Source of the DNA: Dictyophora rubrovolvata
Lineage: Eukaryota; Basidiomycota; Agaricomycetes; Phallales; Phallaceae
DNA length: 64,000 bases
Direction: 5' to 3'
Assembly: GCA_029959195.1 (NCBI GenBank)
Contig: CP114126.1
Location: forward strand, 248,001-312,000
Shown: positions 47,171 through 59,908 of the stretch, in pieces
Position numbering within the stretch: the stretch's first letter is position 1
Layout of the letters: every line of letters begins with the position of its first letter
Position numbers and translations under genes: made by a program
Notes under the pieces: generated by a model
What the model saw: only the letters and a program-made list of their open reading frames with translations
Databases searched by the model: none
What the model was told of the DNA's origin: nothing

Positions 47171-47317
47171 GAGGCTTCAAATGTTGGCTAATTTAAATTA
47201 TTACAACAGAGAAGGACTTATATATAGAAAAAAAAAAAAGGAAAGAACAAGAATTGGAAATGTGACATTCAAAATGAGTCATGGAATACAAGCGCCAGTC
47301 ACATTCAACCCCATTGC

Positions 47318-48894
<1,577 letters not shown>

Positions 48895-49398
48895 TGCGGA
48901 AGGAAGGAAAGTTGTTGGAAAGAGGGACGCGAAAGCGACTTATGTAATTGTTGCGAGAGGGGCTGGCTGAGTATGAACTTGATGATGAGTGGCTGCGGTT
49001 GCGCTACCACTACTAGTATATTGCACGACGTTACAAAGTACTCGTTCACTGGTATATATATATATATATGTTTGATGATTCACAGTTGTTTTTTTTATCA
49101 CAACCAGTAGTCACTAGTCACTAGTCACTAGTCACTGGTCACTAGTCACTTGAGATGTACGACTAACTAGACATTTGATTGATATCTGATTTTGATTGGA
49201 TGTCAACGCGCTTCATATACACTGTTTGACGCCCCCCGTTAGCTTCATAATATCCAACGCTCGCTGGTTTCGAGTTCGCCTTCATTTTTGTTCGCCTTCA
49301 CCCATCATTGTAGTTTATCCCCGTAATTTTTCTTCCCTCTTTTCTTGTCTTTTCTTATATTCACAGCACTCAAAACAAAATATATCAATTATCGAATA
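48895..49398. promoter_or_regulatory. Divergent promoter region of PEP4 and the Tyr-Pro repeat gene
   Basis: This 504 bp region between two divergent starts contains a TA run (about 49053-49069), a T-run near 49090, and a tandem heptamer (GTCACTA) described separately. CT-rich DNA before 49399 probably belongs to the plus-strand leader. No open frame of note. Confidence 0.45.
49110..49150. repeat. Tandem heptamer GTCACTA, about six copies
   Basis: Units at 49110, 49117, 49124, 49131 (GTCACTG variant), 49138 and a partial one at 49145. They lie in the divergent promoter, about 215-255 bp from the PEP4 start. They could be clustered regulatory sites or a simple minisatellite. Confidence 0.85.
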
Positions 49399-52300
49399 AT
49401 GTCCAGGATTCCCCGTAAAAATCATCTCCAAGGACCCCCATCATCTTTGGTTGATACTCATAACCCTGCTCTTCCAAGCCCTCCAGAGACAGATCCAATA
49501 CAAGACCATCTCTCCGCGTATGAAGACCATTATTCTCCTCCTGATCAACGCGCCCATGAAACACCCGTTTCGAGAAACCGCCGGCTCGGAATGCCCAATG
49601 TAATCTATACAGGCGGCGGTTTCGCAACTAGAGAGTCAAGACCATCCCAAAGACAGTCGAAATGGCTGATAATGGTCTTCCCACCAAAATCCCTGAATAA
49701 AGAACCTCCGACCTTGGGCCACACCCTGTCCTCTGCGCCTGCAGGGAGATTCTCCAATGGCATCCTTGTGCCTCTTTTTCCTACAGTGAGAAGAGCCTGA
49801 ATATTGTATACATTTATATTTTTTTATTAATCATTTGTTATGTCCTTAACAGCTTTATGCTCAGCTCACCGCCATCGCCCGCGAATTCAACATCCCCAGC
49901 ATAACGGGGCTTTGTCTATATTTGCAGCTCCAAGAGAATGGCAGCCTGCCACTGACCCCTCGCATCTCCGATGAAACATGGCAAATTCTTTGGGCCAGTT
50001 ATTTTACTGATGATCGTCCCGCACATGCCCCTTCTCATGGCTTGCCGGTTTGTGGCCGAATTGAGTTTGATATCGATATTATACGTGCAAAATGGTACAA
50101 TGCTTGGATGGGTTTCACACTAGAGGGAGTGTCCAGAGAGTCTTCAGTAGTTCCTTTACATTGGAGAGGGGAAAGTAGAACATCATTCCCCCACCCCGAC
50201 TTGATTGATGATACTATATCACCGCCCCAAGAGACAACTCTACCCAAGTCAAGTCGACGTCAAGCTCCCAAACCTCTGTATTTGGAGAAACGGGAGTTCT
50301 TGCATCAACGTTCTTTATCCAGGAATTCACTTCGAAATGTCTTCCAAGATCTTCCTGATCAACACGAAAGTTTACTTCCCTCCGTCGCTGCTGCCGCCGC
50401 TCAACCGTTCGTCCCAAATACTTTATCGCCGATGGTTCAAGAATTAGAAGAACCTCAAAGTAGTAAAAATGCGGATTTAAATATCATGGTAAAGAAATGG
50501 CGAGAGAGTTCGATCATCGCCTCTGCAGCTCCTTCTGTCGTAGCTGCTGTCGATCCACCCTCCCCGAGCTCAGACATCGAATTCAAACTTGATCTGAAGG
50601 ACTTCACATGGTCGGTCTCTTCCGCTGGTCCTCCATCTCAAAGTCCTGCATCGCCTGGGTGGCCAGAAAGGCTTCCGTCTATTCATCTGGCAGATAGGAT
50701 GCAAACCTCAAGATGTAATACACCAACATCGTGCACCTCTTGGGGTCCATCCGTAGGGGACGGTGAAGTTTTCGATTATGATCGTCAAAGCTACCGTCTT
50801 CCCAGTCCAGATATAGGCTGTAGAACATTGGATTTCGTTCCATTAACTCCCTCGACATGCACTAGTTGGGGTGCTGATGACTTTGCGTCTCCTGTTTTCT
50901 CTCATTCTTCGGCTCGTGCTTTGTCAATCGACGTAGGCGCGAGGGCCGTAGGGAGTGTCCCTATAACTCCTTTAACTTGCACCACATGGGGTCTGGCCGA
51001 TGTCGCTTCTCCGGTGCTGAGTCTCCAGTCATTTGCAGGTATTTCAGTCGATCTGGGTGCAAGACGAAGAGGAAGCGTGCCTGTAACTCCTTCTACCGTT
51101 ACCTCTTGGGGTCCCCCAGATACACCGATAAATCAACGACACGTATTGGACGAACTAGACAACGTCACCAATGCTGGTGATAGCAGTTGTTGGCCACACG
51201 TCTGGCCGTATACTCAGGCATCAGGTCTGGGTGTTTCAGTTTATTGGAGACATGTTTGGCCGTATGTTCGGGGCTCGGCCTTAAATAATAGCTTCATCTC
51301 ATCTCAGTACACATGTCCAGTCGAGGTAAACCTTGAACAGTATCCCGCCTTGGGGGAACTTTACCCTCTACAAGCTGAGACTGTGTCAGACGCTGACCAG
51401 CTTCTTTGCAATCATACCCCTTCATACCCGCTGGTGAAAATTTACGAATCTGTCTATCCGTATAACTTGGAGGAAATCTATCCAGAAATACCAAGTGGCA
51501 CATTAGCAGCTGCAGATTTCGCGTTTAATCGTATCCTCAGTAACGAGGAGACTATTCCTACGACCGTATGTTATCCGTCCCTCGTTATCTACCCCCCTGT
51601 CTACCCTCATAATTTGGAGCTTATCTATCCCATGATATCCGCTCTTAACGTACAACATCTTTCTTCGGAGACAACTAGGCCGTGGAACTACCCTCTTTTT
51701 GACATTTATCCTTCGATCTATTCCACCAACAATAATGGAATGATATCTTCGCTGGACGTCAATCTACTTTCTATGGGTACAGTATCTGACGTGGCATATC
51801 CGGAAGCTGCGACGAACTTGCAGCGGTCTCCTTCATTAGATGAGCATGCCGTCTTCTTATATACGGAATACCCCTCGTTCACTATATACCCACCGGTCTA
51901 CCCTTTTAACTTGGTGGATATATATCCTTCTATTAATTCCAGGAATGAAATGATTATCGAAGAAGTCGAGTTAAGACCGGCTTCGACAATGTCTCAGTAC
52001 CCCGTATTCGACCTCTACACCTCTGTATACCCTTCCAATTTGATGGAGATATACCCTGCGAAGATAGCCTTGAGTTTTTTGACGATCGACAATGCTAATG
52101 TGTTCCCATCAGCAGACAGTCTCAGCACTAGGCTACTCGAGTTACGATACCCCTTCTTTGAGATCTACCCCGCCGTCTACCCTTACTCACTGGTCAGCAT
52201 CTACCCCGCAGTAGCAGTAGCAGCAGACAATGATGTCAAAGGAGCCCCGGATTTAAACTTGGGTACATCATCGTTAGGATCTCAGTATCCTTTCTTTGAT

Positions 52301-54000
52301 ATCTATCCCCGTTCATCATCTAACTTGGGCTGTACACCGTCGGAATATCCACAAATCACCCTGTATGGAATCGTATATGGGAACATTGTCGAAGAAGTTA
52401 TTTCGAGACAAGATGAGACACCAGGAAACTCGGCAGATAGTCCAATCGCTTCTTTCCATTCACCACCGTATTCGTTTGTGGACATCTATCCACAATCGCG
52501 TTCATATAGGACTGAAGGCATTGAAGACTTCTCGTTGTCTCTAACACCATCGTATCCTATATTTAATCTCTACCCACCGGTTTACCCTTTCAATTTGGGA
52601 AAAATATACGGGCCTATTTCCTTATTTAATGATTCGACGTCTCGATCGACATCCGAGCAACGAGTTGTGGAATATACCACCGATTACGGAGTTTATCCTC
52701 ATCTGGTCATCTATCCAGCTGGTTATCCATGGAGTCTTAGTCAGATATACGAGCCAATTGTTCAGGAATTACTCATAAATGAAGCGAGAGATGACCTTGA
52801 AAATGCACTCTCTGTCATGGAATATTCGCAGGGATACCCTACGTTTGCCTTATGTATGCTCGTTCGATTACCTTCAGCCTTCTAGTTAACTGAATTGTTG
52901 TCAGATCCTCCTTCTCAAGGCTATCCGGACTTCATTTTGTACCCCCCAATATGGCAAGGTAGTGTACCTTACGCAGAAGAGGAAAAGCCTGTGGTACCTG
53001 CAAATCATGCAAATTATCCGACTTTCAATTTGTACCCGTCCCAGTATCCCTACATATCGGTCTATCCGGATGTTGTACCTATCATGAATTATCCCGAGCC
53101 GCACTTTTCTACGCAGCGAGCGACACAAAAAAAGTTCGAGAGTAGTATTAATTATTGTTATCCTTTCTTCCACTTATATCCGACCGTCTATCCTTATTTC
53201 GACCTTTATCCCGAACTGCGGCCGCTGGTGCAAGACCCCACTGCAGGCCTTACCAAGCCAAATCCGCCCGCAGCGAGAAAGTTGCTCGAGAAGTACGGGA
53301 TTAAACCTCAACAAAGCCCAGAGCAATCCACGCCGCCTCCAATTCCATCAAAGCCGAAAACTCTCAGAGGCACTTCCTCCAGATCGAATTCATTAGAAAT
53401 AGTGAAACCCGTCAAGCGAAAGCGCACCCATCATGAGCTATACATGGCCGTCTTGGATGACGTTCAACGGGCCTTAAAGAACGAAGCTACCTCCGAAGTC
53501 GAGACACATGATTCTGGAGGAAACCAAGACTCTCGAACGAATCCAAAACCGTCTCTTCTCCGCAAGCCATCTACGTTTGTGCCACGTTTCATCCCATCGC
53601 CAGCGGAAAACCGTCCGGTACCAACCCACCCCGTTGGCCTACCTTCTTCTCCTAAGGATACGCGGACGGCATTGACATTTGCCGGTCATGTCAGTAGATC
53701 GATACACAGTAGAGTTCAGTCGATGCATTTACAGTCTTTGTCGAAACCAAAAGAAGAAACTGAGAGGCCTGGTCTTGAACGGTCGAGATCACTGTCAGAC
53801 AGGGCGGCCAGTATTGTTCACGCTCGGGCCAAATTGTACTCAACTGCAAGTAAGTGACTTTGACGACCGTCCATCATATATGCCGTACTGACCCGCATAA
53901 AAACGCACCAGACAATAAGCATCCACCTCCACTTCCGAGAAAGCCGTCAGTCAAATTGGGTGTGTCGAACCCGACATATGTTCAATCGACCGCCTTATAA
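49399..54000 (+). CDS. 1473-aa Tyr-Pro repeat protein, function unknown
   Basis: Four exons (49399-49785, 49853-52853, 52905-53849, 53912-54000) join in frame. Residues about 60-220 look folded: MPNVIYTGGGFATRESRPSQ, KWLIMVFPPKSL, LYAQLTAIAREFNIPSITG, and IRAKWYNAWMGFTL. A Ser/Pro-rich part follows, with four copies of a VPxTPxTCTSWG-like unit (about 50720-51130) and two W-P-H-V-W-P-Y motifs. Then comes an array of roughly 15 degenerate units of the form YPxFxIYPPVYPFNLxxIYP, about 51340-53220, spaced 25-60 residues apart. The C-terminus is basic with LTKPNPPAARKLLEKYGIKP and KPVKRKRTHHELYMAVLDDV. No signal peptide or membrane helix is visible. I do not recognise a named family. Confidence 0.78.
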
Positions 54001-54118
54001 CTAGTTTTCGTATATATTTATGCATGTATCATGTCCAATTCCGCTGTCTGTCATTTATCAAACAAACATAACAAATCATCTCTCCATAAATCATCTCTCC
54101 CCAATCTTTACAGCACAT

Positions 54119-55091
54119 TCAGATATCATAATCAGGTTCGGAGTTATGACTCGATAGTTCGACGAGCGTCCGATTCGGTGAGGTAGACATAGCGACTGCA
54201 GGTAGCGGGGATTGAGGCGAATCTTGTGCGGGTGCGGGGACGCTGCTTGAGGAAGCATTGCGCCGTTCCCTGGCCAGTTTATCTTGTAAAGCTCTACGTT
54301 TGCGGTCATCTTGGAAGGCCAGCTTAACCTGAACGAACAATTCAAGTTAAAGCCTTTATTAGAACACTAGAAATAAGCATGCCTGTTCAGCCTGCAATTG
54401 TTTAAGGCTTTTCTCATCCTTTCTAAATTTTTGTGCCCGTTCTTCCTTCTCAGTTTCGCGAGTAAAAGCTTCTTGTAGTACAGCAGCCCCTATTCGAAGC
54501 TCCTTGGAACATGAAGGGTCAAATACGTAATAGGGTTGGAAATTCTGGACCTGATAAACAGCTTTTTATCCATATGCAAGCCCTACATGACTGAAGTCAA
54601 GAATGGTGCATACGTCGGCTCTGAAACCCATTGCCACAGCGTATTCCATCGCTCCCTGTCGAAGAATTACGACACCTCCGGTAATCTAAGCATACATGCC
54701 TACCTTCACATCTACGAGGTTTTTTTTAATCATGGAATTCGTGGGCTTGAATTGTTGATACTTGACGTTATCTGGCTCACTCGTCAAGTTTTCCGCGAGT
54801 TTCAAAAGTATCTTCAAAAAAAAGGGAATTATTTCTCAATTATTCAGTAGCCTAATGTGATAATGCCTTCATAGATGCTAGCGCTGTCTTTTTATCTGTT
54901 CCTCTCATGATTCCGGGTTCGACCATCCTCCTGAATGCTTGCCGTAGCTCGTGGTCGCGTTCATACTCTAGTTCTTCTATGTCTTCTGGAGTTAATTCAA
55001 CTTGTCGACGTTGAAGAGCCGCGACAATTTCATCTCTTTGCGGTTCAGCCGAGTCTGATGGAGGAATTGGATCTGGGGATGGCGAGGACAT
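54119..55091 (-). CDS. PUB/PUG-domain protein, likely p97/Cdc48 cofactor
   Basis: The start at 55091 gives SSPSPDPIPPSDSAEPQRDE, then a helical region (LELTPEDIEELEYERDHELR-like). Next is a PUB domain: TLLKLAENLTSEPDNVKYQQ, FKPTNSMIKKNLVDVKGALE and YAVAMGFRADV. The following segment FQPYYVFDPSCSKELRIGAA leads into a coiled coil (FTRETEKEERAQKFRKDEKS, RRALQDKLARERRN) and a Ser/Pro tail ending SHNSEPDYDI. PUB domains bind the C-terminal tail of Cdc48/p97, as in PNGase and UBXD1. No transglutaminase or UBX domain is visible here. Start is 75 bp from the divergent lipase start. An earlier in-frame ATG (RIELNFSM) is possible. Confidence 0.78.
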
Positions 55092-55166
55092 TGAAAAATT
55101 AAGTTCGATTCGCGACATATAGCCGTGAGAAGCATAATGTGACGTCACAGTCACCCGTCTTGCATC

Positions 55167-58100
55167 ATGACCGTTCCAGCTTGTAATGACATTTTTTCGA
55201 ATAACTATGTTATCGAAGAGTAGTATCTCTGTTGATTTTGTACTTATATTTTCACTAATAAATGTTTCTCAGTCATGTCCGTGCTTTTGAAAAAGCCTTA
55301 GACAGCGAAGAAACGGAGTTGGAGCTTGATCCTTCGAGTCCCGTACATCCCAAGGCACCCAAGTCCCGGATTAAAAGGGTTGCTGCATCATCCGATTTTG
55401 CACCGATTAATATAGCACTATCGTGAGTCTTGAACTATTCATTCGAGGAGTAGCGATCTAATACTATGCCTAAGTCCTTTGAAGAGGCGGACTAGAATTT
55501 CAAAGAAGCGACAGGATTTCATGTTCCATATTATCCGATGGCCTTTGCTTGTAAGTTAATACTTTTATTGTCCGCGTTTTATCTACTCAACTTCTTAACT
55601 TAGGTTTTACTTTTCACGTATATATACGGCATATTTGGACTTTATGTTTTTGTGAGACAGATTGTGAACGCAATAGAGTGGATGTTTGCTTGTGGGTGAT
55701 ATGACCGAATCGTTGATCATGCATGTTATTCAGTTCTCCTAGGGCGTGGTGAAAAAGGTGTTATTCGTCAGCGATTGAGAGCAGCCAGGTCTTATGCCGA
55801 ATGGAAACAAACAGCCGAGACCATGGATAATTTTCTTGGTTTCGATGAATGGAAGAAGGTTGGTGATCATACGTTTTCTTTGATGAGGTTGAAATTCGTT
55901 CTATCTATTTTCCAGGAAGACCGAGATCCATACTATGACTGGGCTCTTGTTCGTAAAGTCCGAAGGTCTCTTCATAGCCTTCGCGAGAAAGATGATGCCC
56001 GAGGTGTTCTTGGTGTTTTGGAAACATGTATTAAGGCCAACTTCGCGGGCACGGAGAGTCCTAGGCTTTATAGTGAGGTAGGTACACCCCGATTTTAGAT
56101 GTTTGTGATTGAGCCTAGCAATCTACAGACGCATTATGGTACCAAGAATTGTATAGAAGGTGTGTCTGAGTATATTCCTGATAAAGCAGGTGATATTCTG
56201 AATTCGAAGAACAGAATACTTAATCGAAGTGGAGTCAGCCCTAGAATACATTAGAGATACCCCGGTTCTCCAGCTGGAAGAAAAACGACGTTTCTTTAGA
56301 AGTGCAAATAGAAATTTTGGATCTTCCGCTCTTTGTTTGTCAGGAGGCGCATCTTTCGGTTATTGCAAGTCTCCTTCAGCTCCCTTCTCAGTCATAGGTT
56401 TATTCAAAAACGTAGATCACGTCGGTGTCGTCAGAGCTCTATTCGATGCTGAAATGCTGCCCAGAGTAGTTGCAGGAACATCAGCTGGTGGTCTAATTGC
56501 TGCTTTAGTGTGTACTCGTGCGGATGAAGAGCTTAAGCAACTTTTAGTGCCCGAGCTTGCCGATGTGATGTATGACAACGTCTCATTTTCCAGTATTTAA
56601 GAATCATACTCACGATAAATATAGTACCGCGTGTGAGGAACCATTTAGTATATGGCTCGTATTCGCTCTGTTTATATGCTTTTCTGAATATTGATATCTT
56701 TTGAAACGTAGGATTCGTCGATTCTTTCGGACAGGCGCTCGCTTCGATACGATACAATGGGCACGAAAGGTTGCATATGTTCTTTTTTTGGTTACTCCAC
56801 CTGACTTTATTTTAGGCGACCTTTTTCACTCGAGGATCACTAACTTTTCGTGAAGCATACCAATTAACTGGTCGTGTCCTAAACGTATCGGTAATTCCCT
56901 TTGACCGTCATAGTCCTACGAGATTATTAAACTATTTGACTGCACCTAATTGCGTGAGAATGGAAATTTCTTCCTCGTATTGTTATTGAATCGATAAAAC
57001 TCCAGGTAATCTGGTCGGCGCTGCTAGCTTCAGCAGCTGTCCCTGGTATCCTTAATCCTGTGGTTTTGATGCAGAAAGATAAATCAGGGCGGTTAATTCC
57101 GTGGAACTGGGGAAGTCGATTCAGAGATGGCAGCTTAAGGTGAGCTGTCCTCCCCCGCACTCGGAGAGCTTTGGTACCATGATTAATCATAGAGTCGACA
57201 TACCAACTCAATCTCTTAATCTTCTCTTTAATGGTATATCTACTATTTATTTTATTTTATTTCTCAGCATAGCGCTGATATCTCTTTGAGTCAATAACCC
57301 TATCGTTAGTCAAGTAAACCCACATGTAAGGCTAAGTTTACTTCAGTGAGGCGCCTTTAATGTTCTATCTAGGTACACTTATGGTATTGTGTATTGAGAT
57401 TTATGATAAATGCACAAGCTCAGTCATCTATAGGCACTTTGGTGCTCGGGGTACTATTGGGAGACCCGTTGCACACAGGAAAGGCAAAGGTATTTATAAA
57501 CATTCATGTTGACTGCCATTTCGATTTTACTAAAATGTTTTTGCATAGGATGGAGAGGTGGTTTTATACTTTCTGCCGCAGAACAATGGTTGAAATTAGA
57601 ATTGACTAAAAACTTCAAGTTTATGAGAGACTTGGAACTCCTCCCGATACTTCTCGGTCAAGATTGGTCAAGCGTCTTTCTTCAGCGATTCGATGGCGCT
57701 GTAACGTGAGTGCTTCGCGTAGATAGGCACTAGATCTGTCATCATCATATATCCTTTTGATAGTATTTTACCCCGGACTAAGATATCTAACTGGTTTCGC
57801 ATTTTGAGCGATCCCACTCGAGATGAACTGAAGGAAATGATCCTTGTTGGACAGAGAGTTACATGGCCTAAGGTGGGTCATCACGGATATGATCTTCTTT
57901 TTGTTTGCCTTTTTTATTGATAACATTTTTTTTGAATCAAGTTACATATGATCGAGAATCGATTTAAACTGGAATGTCAAATTATACTTGGCCGAAAGAG
58001 CGTAAAGCAGCCGGTGCAACGATCCGTACCAGAAAGCCCTGTTCCTCAAGCCAAGGATAATAGTCTCCTTAGTTCATCAGCTAAAGCCTTTCCTTCTGAA

Positions 58101-58583
58101 GAGTTGTCTATTGAATCAGACGCTGAAGCATCATTCAAGAAGAAGTCGCCTCGCTTTTTTAGACGACGCAAACAGAACACTTCCCCTGGTCCTCAGACCC
58201 GTCTTCAAATCGATTCCTCGGTATCTCAAGATACCAGACGCCAATCGGCGGGTGGTCAATTGGAATCTGAAGTATGCCCAAGACTCAGAGTCGAACCAGC
58301 CGATGATACAGGAATGGCAGTTCGAGATGACGATAAAAATAAATCGTCTTCATCTTCACCACCAACATCCCCAGATGTCGTGCGTAGCCCAACATTCTTT
58401 TCTCGTTTCCGGCAGGGGTCGTTTTCAGTGTTTCCAAGCGCCTTTACCAATCTTCGTACAAGGCAATCAGACGCGCAACCTCAAACTAGAGACGATGAGC
58501 CTTGGAGTAGCGATAGCTCGAGCTCAGATTACCCACCTGAGGAGTACGATATTCGATATCGTCCCGGTTCGTCGTTGAAGTAG
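55167..58583 (+). CDS. Patatin-like triacylglycerol lipase (Tgl3/4/5 family)
   Basis: Lipid-droplet lipase family with additional lysophospholipid acyltransferase activity in yeast. Exon 1 is 55167-55219 (TVPACNDIFSNNYVIED), joined to HVRAFEKALDSEETELEL. A membrane-associated hydrophobic stretch comes next (VLLFTYIYGIFGLYVFVRQI). The conserved N-terminal block has EWKQTAETMDNFLGFDEWKK and DPYYDWALVRKV. The patatin core has the oxyanion loop LCLSGGASFGYYHVGVVRAL, nucleophile motif VVAGTSAGGLIAAL (GTSAG) and the dyad region VIWSALLASAAVPGILNPV with FRDGSLRVDIP; the DG Asp is present. A Ser-rich C-terminal tail starts at about 58000 with FKKKSPRFFRRRKQ. Many introns, some longer than 100 bp around 57200-57450. 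Confidence 0.88.
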
Positions 58584-58843
58584 TTGCCATTCCGCCAGGA
58601 TGTCACTTGTATTCTTATTCAATGTGGAGGGGAGCGGTTCAAGCTGGAAGTTGAACGATGGACAGTCGAATTATCTAATGTGTAATCCATAATCTAATAT
58701 ATCATGTTTCTATACTCAATATCTATGCATAACAATATAAAAACTCCATGGTTGTTGATTCATCGAGATGGAAAAAATCCTGCAAGCGACTCGGTCTAAC
58801 TCAAGGCAGGTTTAAGCATCTGATTACATAAGCAGACTTCGCC

Positions 58844-59653
58844 ATGGCCAAAGACAAGACAGAAAAGAAAGATACCAAAGAGAAAAAGAAGGCAAGAAAG
58901 AGCGAAGATGGAACAGGAATTGCGGGCACAACGGTTGTTGAAGATGTGAGCATGGAGGGCGCAGTTGCAGCATCACCGGTTTGCAGACACATTTTTACTG
59001 GCAATCTGGAGTAAAATTTGCTGACGTCTCAGGAGCTAGGACAAAAAGGATAAACAATCCAAAAAAGAAAAGGAAGAACACCATGTTCCTCTGGAAGAAT
59101 TATCGCCCATTGCGAAACCATTAGCGTCGAAAAAGCTGGTCAAAAAAGTACACAAAACAATCAAAAAAGGTTCATATGCCTGTCTGTCTTGATTCATGGT
59201 CACTTGGACTGAATTGCTATGTGCCTTTTACAGCCTCAAAACGACGGCAAGTAAAACGAGGCGTAAAAGAAGTTGTGAAGGGTATTCGTAAAGGAGAAAA
59301 GGGGTACGTTCTCAGTTTTATTCTCAACGACAAAAGCTGAGGAGACTTGTTTCTTCAGGCTACTCGTTTTGGCGGCTGACATTAGTCCGATCGACATAAT
59401 TTCGCACCTTCCAGTGCTGAGTGAAGATGCGCAAATACCCTACATTTTTGTACCTTCGAAAGAAGAATTGGGCCACGCCAGTTCGACGAAACGACCCACA
59501 AGTTGTGTCATGATTTGCCCTCAAATGAAACGAAAGCCAAAGGCCAACCAAGAAGGGAAAGAAACCTCGGAGGATAAAGAAGACGACTACCGGGAGTTAT
59601 ATGATGAATGTTTCCGGGAAATCCAAGAATTGGATGAAAGGATATTAATATGA
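58844..59653 (+). CDS. NHP2: H/ACA snoRNP protein Nhp2
   Basis: Nhp2 is the L7Ae-family protein of H/ACA snoRNPs, which guide pseudouridylation of rRNA in the nucleolus. The N-terminus is a Lys-rich tail (AKDKTEKKDTKEKKKARKS). After introns come SPIAKPLASKKLVKKVHKTI, KKASKRRQVKRGVKEVVKGI and RKGEKGLLVLAADISPIDII, the L7Ae RNA-binding signature (VKRGVKEV.K.IRKG.KG). It continues SHLPVLSEDAQIPYIFVPSK, EELGHASSTKRPTSCVMI. The Lys-rich N-terminus is longer than in yeast (156 aa). An acidic C-terminal tail follows (EDKEDDYRELYDECFREIQE), also longer than in yeast. Confidence 0.93.
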
Positions 59654-59908
59654 ATCTCACTCTAGGTTCTTAAGTACACATCTTATACTTAGTACACCGC
59701 GTAGTACATGGAGCATAGTTGTAGTGTATATTGCCCCGGGAATCACTGGCATTTCAGCCGGAATCAAAATTTACTTTTTTGACCCAGCGTCTCTTCTCTG
59801 GGAATTCCAAGGCCACGTCGCTGCATACGTTTCTACTTTTCCACCATCTTTCGGGAACATTCTTGTTCATAACCTTATTGCTCCACTTTTCACCGAAAAA
59901 AAATTCCA

